Source: Flavobacteriaceae bacterium (GTDB taxonomy: Bacteria; Bacteroidota; Bacteroidia; Flavobacteriales; Flavobacteriaceae). Taken from it: a stretch of DNA of 64,000 bases. The stretch is from positions 141,064 through 205,063 of the forward strand of contig JAUXPJ010000018.1 in assembly GCA_030683815.1 (NCBI GenBank), written 5' to 3'. Under the pieces are notes generated by a model. It did no database searches, was not told where the DNA came from, and was given only the letters and a program-made list of their open reading frames with translations. The position numbers and the translations under genes were made by a program. How positions within the stretch are numbered: position 1 is the first letter of the stretch; every line of letters starts with the position of its first letter. This document shows positions 1 through 7,852 of the stretch, piece by piece.

Positions 1-151
1 AATCGAGTATTTTAAAACCGATATTATGTCGGGTATTTTCGTATTGAGCGCCTATATTTCCTAATCCAACTATTAAAAATTTCTGCATAATTTGATCGGG
101 ATTTTCTTTTGGTGTTTTGAAAAAAGATTGGATTATTTTGAACCATTTCAT
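1..151 (-). CDS. pth: Peptidyl-tRNA hydrolase, N-terminal part (runs off the window)
   Basis: Reading the minus strand from the ATG at 151 gives 50 codons with no stop. Residues 22 onward read [20 protein letters not shown] and then HNIGFKILD. This is the conserved start of bacterial Pth, including the catalytic His of the TRHNIGF motif. Pth hydrolyses the ester bond of peptidyl-tRNAs that drop off the ribosome. About 21 residues precede the core; flavobacterial Pth proteins often have such an extension, but the internal ATG at 88 would give the compact form, so the start is not settled. It lies downstream of rplY in the same direction, the usual Bacteroidota order, with a hairpin terminator between them. 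Confidence 0.9.
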   Translation of the reverse strand, partial: MKWFKIIQSFFKTPKENPDQIMQKFLIVGLGNIGAQYENTRHNIGFKILD

Positions 152-267
152 TTTACAAAAATATCAAATTATACTAATTGTATTTATATTTCAGCATAAA
201 TTAAAATATAAATTTACAATGGTTAATGCCGATTGGATAGCTGTTTTAGGACGGGACAAATCAACAA

Positions 268-298
268 AATAAAAAAACCACGCTTTTGGCGTGGTTTA
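268..298 (-). terminator. Rho-independent terminator after rplY
   Basis: Positions 275-283 pair with 289-297 in a 9-bp stem (AAACCACGC / GCGTGGTTT) with a 5-nt loop. On the minus strand the stem is followed by a run of Ts (complement of the A-tract at 271-277). It sits 18 nt past the rplY stop codon. Confidence 0.85.
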
Positions 299-315
299 AA
301 TATAAATATAATCAT

Positions 316-939
316 TTATTCTTGAGTAGCAATTTCTTCTCCTTCAGTAATTTCTTCTCCTTCATCATCATCAACAGCGTCATCTTTAGCAGCAGAACGA
401 GCCATTCTAACTTGAGCTACTACTGTGTTATCCGGATGCATGATAGTGAAATCTTTATTCACAAGAGCTGTAACATACAACTTGCTTCCGATTTTTAATT
501 TAGAGATATCAGCATTGATAAAGTCCGGTAAATTGGCAGGTAAAGCTTTAACTCTAAGTTTGCGTAGGTTAAAACGCAAAGAACCGCCTTTTATTACTCC
601 AGGCGATGTACCAATCAATTTTACAGGGATATTCATTGTAATTTCTTTATCTTCAAATAATTGATAAAAATCTACATGTAAAATTTTGTCAGATACCGGA
701 TGAAATTGAATGTCTTGTAAAATAGCGTTAATAGTAACCCCATCTTCAAGTTCAATCTTTGCAGTAAATACGTTTGGAGTATAAACAAGTGGTTTAAAAT
801 CCACTGCTGATGCTGAAAATTGCAATGTTTTATCCCCTCCGTATATCACGCAAGGAATCATTCCAGCATTACGTAAGGCCTTACTTGCTTTCTTGCCTGC
901 GCTTTCTCTTTTTGATCCTTTGATTGTAATTGATTTCAT
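316..939 (-). CDS. rplY: 50S ribosomal protein L25 / general stress protein CTC
   Basis: 207-aa protein starting [20 protein letters not shown], the typical flavobacterial bL25/CTC start. The N-terminal half (about 1-95) is the 5S rRNA-binding L25 beta-barrel. The second half (about 96-180) is the TL5/CTC extension, and the last 25 residues are an acidic tail rich in D and E. It binds 5S rRNA in the central protuberance of the large subunit. It lies 23 nt downstream of prs on the same strand, so the two are probably cotranscribed, as in many Bacteroidota and Firmicutes (prs-ctc-pth). Nothing unusual. Confidence 0.95.
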   Translation of the reverse strand: MKSITIKGSKRESAGKKASKALRNAGMIPCVIYGGDKTLQFSASAVDFKPLVYTPNVFTAKIELEDGVTINAILQDIQFHPVSDKILHVDFYQLFEDKEITMNIPVKLIGTSPGVIKGGSLRFNLRKLRVKALPANLPDFINADISKLKIGSKLYVTALVNKDFTIMHPDNTVVAQVRMARSAAKDDAVDDDEGEEITEGEEIATQE

Positions 940-962
940 TTTTGTATTTAAATATTAATAAT

Positions 963-1904
963 TTACATTATAAATTGCCCGCTAATAGATTGATTTTCTT
1001 GCACTTTGTGCATCACATCGGCAAACAAAGGTGCGCAAGATACGACTTTTATCTTAGAACTTTGCTTTTTCAGCGGAATTGTATCGGTAACGATAAGTTC
1101 TGATAATTTTGATTTCTCAATTTTCTCATAAGCATCACCTGATAAAATAGGATGTGTTGTAATGGCTCTTACGCTTAACGCTCCTCTTTCTATCATTAAA
1201 TCCGCAGCTTTTGTAAGTGTGCCGGCGGTATCTACCATATCATCAACCAAAATAACATTCTTACCTTCCACATTTCCAATAAGTTCCATTTCATCAACCA
1301 CATTTGCTTTTTTGCGTTGTTTATAACAGATTACAACTTCGCAATTAAGAAACTTTGAGTAAGCATAAGCGCGTTTTGAACCTCCCATATCTGGCGACGC
1401 AATGGTGATGTTATCTAGCTTTAAACTATGGATATAAGGTAAAAATACCACTGAGGCAAATAGGTGATCAACGGGTTTTTCAAAAAAACCTTGAATTTGG
1501 TCGGCATGTAAATCAACAGTCATGATCCTTGTGGCTCCGGCAGTTTGTAATAAATTAGCCACTAACTTGGCTCCGATAGAAACACGTGGCTGGTCTTTTC
1601 TGTCCTGTCTTGCCCATCCAAAATAAGGAATAACAGCTGTAATATGGCGCGCTGAAGCTCTTTTTGCGGCGTCAATCATCAATAATAACTCCATTAAATT
1701 ATCAGCGTTTGGAAAGGTAGAGCCAATTAAAAATACTCTTCTGCCACGAACAGATTCTTCATAAGCAGGCTGAAATTCACCGTCGCTAAATCTGGATAAA
1801 TTAATGCTTCCTAATTTAGTGCCGTATTCAATTGCTATTTTTTCGGCCAATTCCAAACTTTGGGAACATGCAAATACTTTGGGCTCTAGTACAGAATTTT
1901 CCAT
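963..1904 (-). CDS. prs: Ribose-phosphate pyrophosphokinase (PRPP synthetase)
   Basis: 313-aa class I PRPP synthetase, which makes PRPP from ribose-5-phosphate and ATP for purine, pyrimidine, His, Trp and NAD synthesis. Visible motifs are FSDGEFQPAYEESVRG near residue 40, the ATP-binding stretch FGWARQDRKDQPR near residue 96-108, and the PRPP-binding loop VILVDDMVDTAGTL near residue 216-229. Length matches the family. The ATG at 1904 gives MENSVLEPKVFACSQS, so the N-terminus is complete. It is first in the minus-strand run prs-rplY-pth and diverges from the tRNA-Leu gene at 2050. Confidence 0.97.
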   Translation of the reverse strand: MENSVLEPKVFACSQSLELAEKIAIEYGTKLGSINLSRFSDGEFQPAYEESVRGRRVFLIGSTFPNADNLMELLLMIDAAKRASARHITAVIPYFGWARQDRKDQPRVSIGAKLVANLLQTAGATRIMTVDLHADQIQGFFEKPVDHLFASVVFLPYIHSLKLDNITIASPDMGGSKRAYAYSKFLNCEVVICYKQRKKANVVDEMELIGNVEGKNVILVDDMVDTAGTLTKAADLMIERGALSVRAITTHPILSGDAYEKIEKSKLSELIVTDTIPLKKQSSKIKVVSCAPLFADVMHKVQENQSISGQFIM

Positions 1905-2007
1905 TTTAAGTAGATATTTATAATATATTGGTTGAAAAGTATTGTTGTTGGCGGTAAAGTTATGAATTATATTAAAAACACATTTACACTTTGTTGAAAA
2001 ATTATGA

Positions 2008-2035
2008 TTGTTACCAAAAATATTTTATAAATTTG
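2008..2035 (+). promoter_or_regulatory. Bacteroidota-type promoter of tRNA-Leu(CAA)
   Basis: TTG at 2008-2010, 17 nt, then TAAATTTG at 2028-2035. This is an exact match to the flavobacterial -33/-7 consensus (TTG, N17-23, TAnnTTTG). Initiation about 6 nt downstream would put +1 a few bases before the tRNA at 2050. Confidence 0.75.
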
Positions 2036-2049
2036 CCAAACCAAAAAAG

Positions 2050-2133
2050 GCCTTGGTGGCGGAATTGGTAGACGCGCTGGATTCAAAATCCAGTTCCTTC
2101 ACCGGAGTGCGGGTTCGATTCCCGCCCAAGGTA
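2050..2133 (+). tRNA. tRNA-Leu (anticodon CAA)
   Basis: Class II tRNA with acceptor GCCTTGG (2050-2056) pairing with CCAAGGT, a D-arm with GGTAGACGCG, anticodon stem CTGGA/TCCAG and loop TTCAAAA (anticodon CAA at 2084-2086). It has a long variable arm and T-loop TTCGATT. CCA is not encoded (the sequence continues ACAA). It reads Leu codon TTG. Confidence 0.95.
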
Positions 2134-2295
2134 CAAATCCTTTGCAGATGCAAAGGATTTTTTTATAAAGATTGCGCTTGTTAAAAATCTACTTGCATTT
2201 ATCAAAAATTGATGAGTAAATAACTATTTTTGAGCTATATCGGTTGTAAATTCGTTTAAATTCTATAATTTTAGCAACTCTAAAAAAGTAATGAG

Positions 2296-4341
2296 TTGAA
2301 AAAATATTTAAACTCCCTTTTAATTATGTTTTTTATCACAGTTTCTCTGTGGTCACAATCTGTTACAGACAGTTTATTGCTGCAACTCAAACAAGCAACA
2401 ACCGATACCTTAAAAGTTAAATTATATATTGAATTAGGAAATGAATTAAGTTATGAAAATCCGGAAAAGGCGTTGTTGTATTACAATCAATCAATACAAA
2501 TTTCCAAAAAATATAATAATTTCAATTATTTAGGAAAGAGTTATAAAGCGATTGGGATTTTTTACTTTAGAAAAAGTGATTATGAAGACGCGCTTGCCAA
2601 TTTTAAATTAGCTCAGATATATTTTGAAAAAGCAAATAACCAGAAAGAATCCGGCAGAGCTTTTATGAACATTGGAAATGTATATTTAAGTCAGAATTTA
2701 GCCAGTAAAGCTTATGAGTATTTTTTAAAAGCTTTGCGAATTGCAGAAAAAATAAATCATCTTAAAGGAATATCGGCAGCATATAATAATATTGGTCTTA
2801 TTTACAAAGAGCGCCAAGATGCTTCAAAAGCGATTGATTACTATAATAAATCACTTAAAATTGCAACTCAAATCAATGATAAAGTTGGAATTTCGTCAGT
2901 AAATACCAACATTGGAAATGTTTATGCCGATGAAAAAAAGTACAACTTAGCGATTGATTACTACAATAAATCTCTTATAATTGATGCTGAACTTGATGAT
3001 AAATACGGAATGGCAATCTGTTTCAACAATATTGGCGAAGTGTATTCAAAACAAAATGATCTTGCAAGCGCTAAAAAGTATTATGACAACGGAATTCAAC
3101 TAGCTAAAGAAATTGGCAACAAAAGTATGTTAGCCATGTTGTATTTAAATATGTCAAGTCTAAATTTGAAAGAATCAAAATTAGAGGAGGCTTATAATAA
3201 TGCTGCGATAAGTTTAAAATATGTAAAACTGACTAATGAGTTAAAGGCTCAAGCACAAGTTTATGAACTCTTTTCTAAAATTTCAGAAGCTCAAAATAAT
3301 CATAAAAACGCTTTTGAGTTTCATAAATTGTTTAAAAAATATAACGATAGTCTTTCTTCTAACGATAGATTGATGAAAATAAAAGAGCTGGATGTTATTT
3401 TTGATGCTGAAAGTAAAAATAAAGAATTACAATTTTTAACAGACAGCAACAAACAAAATGAAATTCAAATTAAAAACCAAAAAATACTAATTTACGGTTT
3501 CGTTTTCTTGATTTTTATTGTTATTCTATTTTCGACTATTTTATTCAAACAAAATCAGGATAAAGTTAAAATGAATTCCCTTTTAACTTTAAAAGGGTTA
3601 CAAATTGAAGAAAAAAACAAAGAAATTGTTGAGCAGCACAAAAACTTAGAAGCTTTAATTGATACGAAAGACAAGATTTTTTCTATTATAGGTCACGATT
3701 TAAAAAACCCGATGAATTCAATTATCGGTTTTTCAGAACTACTTTTAGATGATTACAATAAATATGATGATGAAAAGCGCAGTAAGTTTATCAAAATTAT
3801 CAAAAACAGCGCACACCGCTCCAATGAATTATTAGAAAATTTATTAAGCTGGGCTCAATCTCAAAGTAATACGATAGAATTTAATCCGACAAAAATTTCA
3901 TTAAAGAAAAGTATTGAAGAAGTTTTTGGATTACTCAATGTGCAAGCAAGTAAAAAAGGAATATCACTTCAATCAAATTTTTCCGTTAATTGTGATGTAA
4001 CCGCCGATAAAAACATGTTACTTACTATTTTAAGAAATTTAGTTTCCAATGCCATAAAATTTTCTAATCCCAATAGTGTTGTTTCAATTGTGGTTACGCC
4101 ACGTGATAAATTTTGTGAAATTACCGTAAAAGATACAGGTGTTGGAATATCAAAAAACGAGATCGAATATCTCTTCGATTTGCACAACAAAGGCAAAATA
4201 ATAAAGAAAGCTCAAAGTGGTTCTGGTTTGGGTTTAATGCTTTGTAAAGATTTTATTGAAAAACAAGGCGGCGCCATTTGGGTAATTAGTAAAATAGATG
4301 AAGGAAGTGAGTTTACTTTTACACTTCCTCTAACAGCATAA
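2296..4341 (+). CDS. TPR-containing membrane sensor histidine kinase
   Basis: 681 aa. A signal peptide (MKKYLNSLLIMFFITVSLWS) is followed by about seven tetratricopeptide repeats (roughly residues 40-350; motifs such as AYNNIGLIYKERQDASKAI). A membrane segment lies at about 396-418, followed by a short coiled coil. The HisKA domain has its phospho-His in GHDLKNP near 467. The HATPase_c domain shows an N box (LVSNAIKF near 585), G1 (DTGVGIS near 615) and G2 (GSGLGLML near 641). The TPRs are predicted periplasmic, a common Bacteroidota design. The start is TTG: the reading frame has a stop at 2281 and no upstream ATG, and this TTG begins the signal peptide. No response regulator is adjacent. 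Confidence 0.9.
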   Translation: MKKYLNSLLIMFFITVSLWSQSVTDSLLLQLKQATTDTLKVKLYIELGNELSYENPEKALLYYNQSIQISKKYNNFNYLGKSYKAIGIFYFRKSDYEDALANFKLAQIYFEKANNQKESGRAFMNIGNVYLSQNLASKAYEYFLKALRIAEKINHLKGISAAYNNIGLIYKERQDASKAIDYYNKSLKIATQINDKVGISSVNTNIGNVYADEKKYNLAIDYYNKSLIIDAELDDKYGMAICFNNIGEVYSKQNDLASAKKYYDNGIQLAKEIGNKSMLAMLYLNMSSLNLKESKLEEAYNNAAISLKYVKLTNELKAQAQVYELFSKISEAQNNHKNAFEFHKLFKKYNDSLSSNDRLMKIKELDVIFDAESKNKELQFLTDSNKQNEIQIKNQKILIYGFVFLIFIVILFSTILFKQNQDKVKMNSLLTLKGLQIEEKNKEIVEQHKNLEALIDTKDKIFSIIGHDLKNPMNSIIGFSELLLDDYNKYDDEKRSKFIKIIKNSAHRSNELLENLLSWAQSQSNTIEFNPTKISLKKSIEEVFGLLNVQASKKGISLQSNFSVNCDVTADKNMLLTILRNLVSNAIKFSNPNSVVSIVVTPRDKFCEITVKDTGVGISKNEIEYLFDLHNKGKIIKKAQSGSGLGLMLCKDFIEKQGGAIWVISKIDEGSEFTFTLPLTA

Positions 4342-4370
4342 AAAAACATTAAGATTCATCAAAACTTTAT

Positions 4371-4402
4371 AAACCATCAGCACTCATGATGGTTTTCTTT
4401 TT
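4371..4402 (+). terminator. Terminator after the TPR kinase
   Basis: 9-bp stem AAACCATCA (4371-4379) / TGATGGTTT (4387-4395), 7-nt loop, then TCTTTTTT. Confidence 0.85.
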
Positions 4403-4428
4403 TATATTTGGAACTCAATAAAATTCGT

Positions 4429-5013
4429 ATGGAAAATTTTATGTTTTATCTTCAGCAGGGTTTTTTTCATGTATTAGATTGGAAAGCCTATGACCATATG
4501 CTGTTTTTGGCAGCACTGACTGTTATTTACACTTTTTCAGATTGGAAAAGAATTTTGTTATTAGTCACTCTTTTTACATTGGGTCACACATTAACACTTT
4601 TATTATCAGCGTATAACATCATTAGTATCAACACTGTTTATGTTGAGTTTTTAATTCCGGCAACCATTTTTGTAACCGCTTTATCAAATATGTTTACCGC
4701 CGGAAAATCATCTAAAAAAAATAAGTCAGGCATTAATTTATTCTTTGCTTTTTTCTTCGGATTGATTCACGGACTCGGTTTTGCAGGTTATTTCAGAATG
4801 ATAGTAGCTGTAAACGAAGATAAACTTGCACCGCTTTTAGAATTTGCTTTAGGAATTGAAGGAGCTCAAATTGTAATTGTTATACTGATTCTTATTGCAG
4901 CTTTCGCTTTTCAAACAGTATTTGGGTTTTCAAAACGCGATTGGGTTTTGGTAATTTCATCACTAATCATGGGAATTGTTATTCCGATGCTTATAAAAAA
5001 TAAATTTTGGTAA
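4429..5013 (+). CDS. HupE/UreJ-like integral membrane protein
   Basis: 194 aa from the ATG at 4429. A TTG at 4408 would extend it, but that codon abuts the T-tract of the preceding terminator, so ATG is preferred. The sequence is almost entirely hydrophobic, with about six membrane segments. It begins with an amphipathic HVLDWKAYDHMLFLAALT block and contains LGHTLTLLLS and FFGLIHGLGFAGYF, the His-containing helices typical of the HupE/UreJ_2 family (proposed nickel/cobalt or other metal permeases). The substrate cannot be read from the sequence, and no hydrogenase or urease gene is nearby, so a role in metal uptake is only a family-based guess. Confidence 0.75.
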   Translation: MENFMFYLQQGFFHVLDWKAYDHMLFLAALTVIYTFSDWKRILLLVTLFTLGHTLTLLLSAYNIISINTVYVEFLIPATIFVTALSNMFTAGKSSKKNKSGINLFFAFFFGLIHGLGFAGYFRMIVAVNEDKLAPLLEFALGIEGAQIVIVILILIAAFAFQTVFGFSKRDWVLVISSLIMGIVIPMLIKNKFW

Positions 5014-5054
5014 AAATTAACACTCGATACTTAAAAATATCTTTATTTTAGTGC

Positions 5055-5489
5055 ATGCTGCAAATGATGAATAAAAAACAACAAAAATACGACCGAGCAT
5101 ATTTAAGAATGGCTTTTGAATGGGCCAAACTTTCTTTTTGCGAGCGAAAACAAGTGGGTGCTTTAATTGTTAAAGACCGAATGATTATTTCTGACGGTTT
5201 TAACGGAACACCAACAGGATTTGATAATTGCTGTGAAGATGATGAAGAAAACACCAAATGGTATGTTTTACATGCCGAAGCAAATGCTATTTTAAAAGTA
5301 GCAGCATCAACCCAATCAAGTAAAGACGCAACCTTATATATAACACTTTCGCCTTGTAAAGAATGCAGTAAACTTATTCACCAATCTGGAATTAAAAGAG
5401 TTGTATATGCACACGCTTATACAGATACTTCCGGATTAGAATTTTTAAAAGAAGCAGGCGTAGAATTAACCCATTATGAAGATGTTTAA
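5055..5489 (+). CDS. dCMP deaminase family protein
   Basis: 144-aa zinc-dependent cytidine/deoxycytidylate deaminase fold. The catalytic and zinc-binding motif HAEAN lies near residue 74-78, and the second zinc motif PCKEC near residue 101-105. QVGALIVKD and GFNGTP near the N-terminus match the family's nucleotide pocket. It probably converts dCMP to dUMP for dTTP synthesis. The start is one of three close ATGs (5055, 5064, 5067). Its 3' end overlaps the next gene by 14 nt, so deaminase, protease and LpxH-like hydrolase form one transcription unit. Confidence 0.88.
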   Translation: MLQMMNKKQQKYDRAYLRMAFEWAKLSFCERKQVGALIVKDRMIISDGFNGTPTGFDNCCEDDEENTKWYVLHAEANAILKVAASTQSSKDATLYITLSPCKECSKLIHQSGIKRVVYAHAYTDTSGLEFLKEAGVELTHYEDV

Positions 5490-7062
5490 AAATAAATCAA
5501 TTTATCCTTTATTCTTTGCTGTCGCTGTTGTATTAGGCATTATAATTGGCAGCAATTTTAATTTTGAACAACGGTCATTTTCCTTTGTATCAAAAGGTTC
5601 GCAGGATGCTAAAATTAAGCGCTTATTAGGATTTATCAAAAATAGTTATGTCGATGAAGTTGATACCGATAGTCTGTTAGATATTACCATCACTCAAATG
5701 CTTTTAAATTTAGATCCGCATTCAGTATATATTTCCAAAAAAGAAATGCAACAAAATATGGAGAGTATGCATGGAAATTTTGTTGGAATTGGCGTTCAAT
5801 TTATGATGTATCAAGATACCGTTACTGTAATTAAAGCAATTGAAGGCGGACCAAGTGAAAAGCTCGGTATCAAAGCCGGAGATCGAATTCTGATAGCAGA
5901 GAATGATACACTTTATGGCAAAAAACTGAATAGTGATCTCATTATGAGTAAACTAAAAGGAATACAAAATTCTAGTGTAAATGTGTTAATTTATAGAAAA
6001 TCAACTAAAGAAAAATTAAACTTTACCATTAAACGCGGAAATGTTGATATTAAAAGTGTGCCGGCAGCTTATATGCTGTCTGATGATATTGGATATATCA
6101 AAATTGATCGCTTCGCCATGACCACTTATAAAGAGTTTAAAGAAAATTTAACAAAACTTCAAAAGCAGGGAATGAAAGCCTTAGTGCTCGATTTACGAGG
6201 GAACCCCGGTGGATTTATGGATATGGCAATAGATATTGTTGATGAACTATTAACCGAGAAAAAACTAATTGTTTATACCAAAAGCAAAAGCGGAAAAATT
6301 GAAAAATCATTTTCAACCAATAAAGGAAGTTTTGAAAATGGTGAAACGTATGTTTTAATTGATGAAAATTCAGCATCTGCAAGTGAAATAGTTGCCGGTG
6401 CCTTACAAGATAACGACCGGGGAACAATTGTAGGAAGACGTTCATTTGGAAAAGGATTAGTGCAAGAAGAAATGTCTTTAGGCGATGGATCTTCTGTTCG
6501 ATTAACCACCGCAAGATATTATACTCCAACAGGTCGTTCTATTCAAAAACCATATAGTGCGCAAACAAACGGCGCTTATTTCCACGATTTTGAAGATCGA
6601 ATCAATAACGGTGAACTTGTTTCAAAAGACAGTATTAAAGTCATAGATTCTTTAAAATACAAAACGCCCAAAGGTAAAATTGTATACGGCGGTGGCGGTA
6701 TCATTCCAGATATTTTCGTTCCGATAGATACCACTGCCTTTATCAGCAACTACTACTTACAAGGTTTAAATGATTTCGCTTTTGAATATGTTGATAACAA
6801 CAGAGCAAAATTGAATAAAATGAGCATGGAGCAATTTACCAAAACATTTGATGTTGGAAATGAAGTACTCAATGAATATCTTAAAGGGATAAGTCAATTT
6901 CACATCAAAGAGCGCCATAAAAAATACATCAAAATGTATCTCAATGCGGTAATTGCACGTTATTTATATGATGATTTAGGATTTTATAATGTGATCAACA
7001 AAGAAGATTTAATGCTGAAAAAAGTGCAATCACTACATTTGCAAAAACCAACAAAAAAATAA
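5476..7062 (+). CDS. S41 family C-terminal processing peptidase (CtpA/Prc-like)
   Basis: 528 aa. An N-terminal membrane anchor or signal (about residues 8-27) precedes a S41 N-terminal helical segment and a PDZ domain (about 100-185, GIGVQF ... GIKAGDRIL). The peptidase core (about 195-345) carries the nucleophile Ser in DENSASASEI near residue 300 and the general-base Lys in RSFGKGLVQ near 325. The C-terminal ~150 residues are helical. Such proteases cleave C-termini of envelope proteins in the periplasm. It overlaps the upstream deaminase gene by 14 nt, and the downstream hydrolase starts 1 nt after its stop, so they are translationally coupled. Confidence 0.92.
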   Translation: MKMFKNKSIYPLFFAVAVVLGIIIGSNFNFEQRSFSFVSKGSQDAKIKRLLGFIKNSYVDEVDTDSLLDITITQMLLNLDPHSVYISKKEMQQNMESMHGNFVGIGVQFMMYQDTVTVIKAIEGGPSEKLGIKAGDRILIAENDTLYGKKLNSDLIMSKLKGIQNSSVNVLIYRKSTKEKLNFTIKRGNVDIKSVPAAYMLSDDIGYIKIDRFAMTTYKEFKENLTKLQKQGMKALVLDLRGNPGGFMDMAIDIVDELLTEKKLIVYTKSKSGKIEKSFSTNKGSFENGETYVLIDENSASASEIVAGALQDNDRGTIVGRRSFGKGLVQEEMSLGDGSSVRLTTARYYTPTGRSIQKPYSAQTNGAYFHDFEDRINNGELVSKDSIKVIDSLKYKTPKGKIVYGGGGIIPDIFVPIDTTAFISNYYLQGLNDFAFEYVDNNRAKLNKMSMEQFTKTFDVGNEVLNEYLKGISQFHIKERHKKYIKMYLNAVIARYLYDDLGFYNVINKEDLMLKKVQSLHLQKPTKK

Positions 7063-7063
7063 A

Positions 7064-7810
7064 ATGACCATTAACAGACGAATTTATTTTGCTTCAGATC
7101 AACACTTTGGCGCTCCAACAAGAATGGTAAGTTTGCCAAGAGAAGAAAAATTTATTCAATGGCTTGATGAAATTAAAAAAGATGCCGATGTGTTGTTTTT
7201 ATTAGGTGATTTATTTGATTTTTGGTTTGAATATAAAACCGTTGTTCCAAAAGGATTTATCAGAGTTTTAGGAAAAATAGCTGAATTAAAAGATGCTGGA
7301 ATTGAAATTCATTTCTTTGTTGGGAATCACGATTTATGGATGAATGGCTACTTTGAATCAGAATTGGGAATTCCGGTTTATTTTGAACCTAAAGAATTTA
7401 TCTTTAACAACAAAACCTTTTTAATTGGTCACGGCGATGGTTTAGGTCCAGGAGATAATGGATTTAAGCGCATGAAAAAAGTCTTTACCCATCCTTTTTC
7501 TAAATGGCTTTTCAGTTGGTTACATCCAGATATTGGGGTGAAATTAGCTCAATATTTTTCTGTCAAGAATAAATTAATTTCCGGTGATGAAGATGTTGAA
7601 TATTTAGGAGAAAACGAGTGGTTATTGCAATATTGTAAAAGAAAATTAGAAACAAAACATTACAATTTTTTTATCTTCGGACATCGGCATTTACCACTAG
7701 ATATTGAAATTCAACCCAATTCAAAATATATCAACACAGGTGACTGGATTTCGCATTTTACCTATGCAGTTTTTGAAGGTCAGGAATTGCTGCTGAAATC
7801 CTATAAATAA
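7064..7810 (+). CDS. lpxH: UDP-2,3-diacylglucosamine diphosphatase (LpxH-like metallophosphoesterase)
   Basis: 248 aa calcineurin-like phosphoesterase. Metal-binding motifs appear in order: SDQHFG (residues 10-15), GDLFDFW (about 46-52), GNHDLW (about 86-91), GHGDG (about 122-126) and GHRH (about 205-208). The pattern, including the insert GPGDNGFKRMKKVF, matches Bacteroidota LpxH, which hydrolyses UDP-2,3-diacylglucosamine to lipid X in lipid A synthesis at the inner membrane. Complete N-terminus from the ATG at 7064. It is the last gene of its operon and is followed by a bidirectional hairpin. The assignment to LpxH rather than a paralogue is by motif only. Confidence 0.85.
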   Translation: MTINRRIYFASDQHFGAPTRMVSLPREEKFIQWLDEIKKDADVLFLLGDLFDFWFEYKTVVPKGFIRVLGKIAELKDAGIEIHFFVGNHDLWMNGYFESELGIPVYFEPKEFIFNNKTFLIGHGDGLGPGDNGFKRMKKVFTHPFSKWLFSWLHPDIGVKLAQYFSVKNKLISGDEDVEYLGENEWLLQYCKRKLETKHYNFFIFGHRHLPLDIEIQPNSKYINTGDWISHFTYAVFEGQELLLKSYK

Positions 7811-7838
7811 AAAAAGGCGAGAATTTCCCGCCCTTTTA
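7811..7838. terminator. Bidirectional terminator between lpxH and the TonB receptor
   Basis: AAAAAGGCG (7811-7819) faces CGCCCTTTT (7830-7838), with a single bulged C. It has A-tract and T-tract flanks and lies between convergent genes. Confidence 0.7.
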
Positions 7839-7852
7839 ATGTTTGTTATTTA

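Noticed and set aside
244..255. TTTTAGGACGGG shared between 244-255 and 21815-21826
   Set aside because: A 12-base match between two places is expected many times by chance in 64 kb; no extended similarity.
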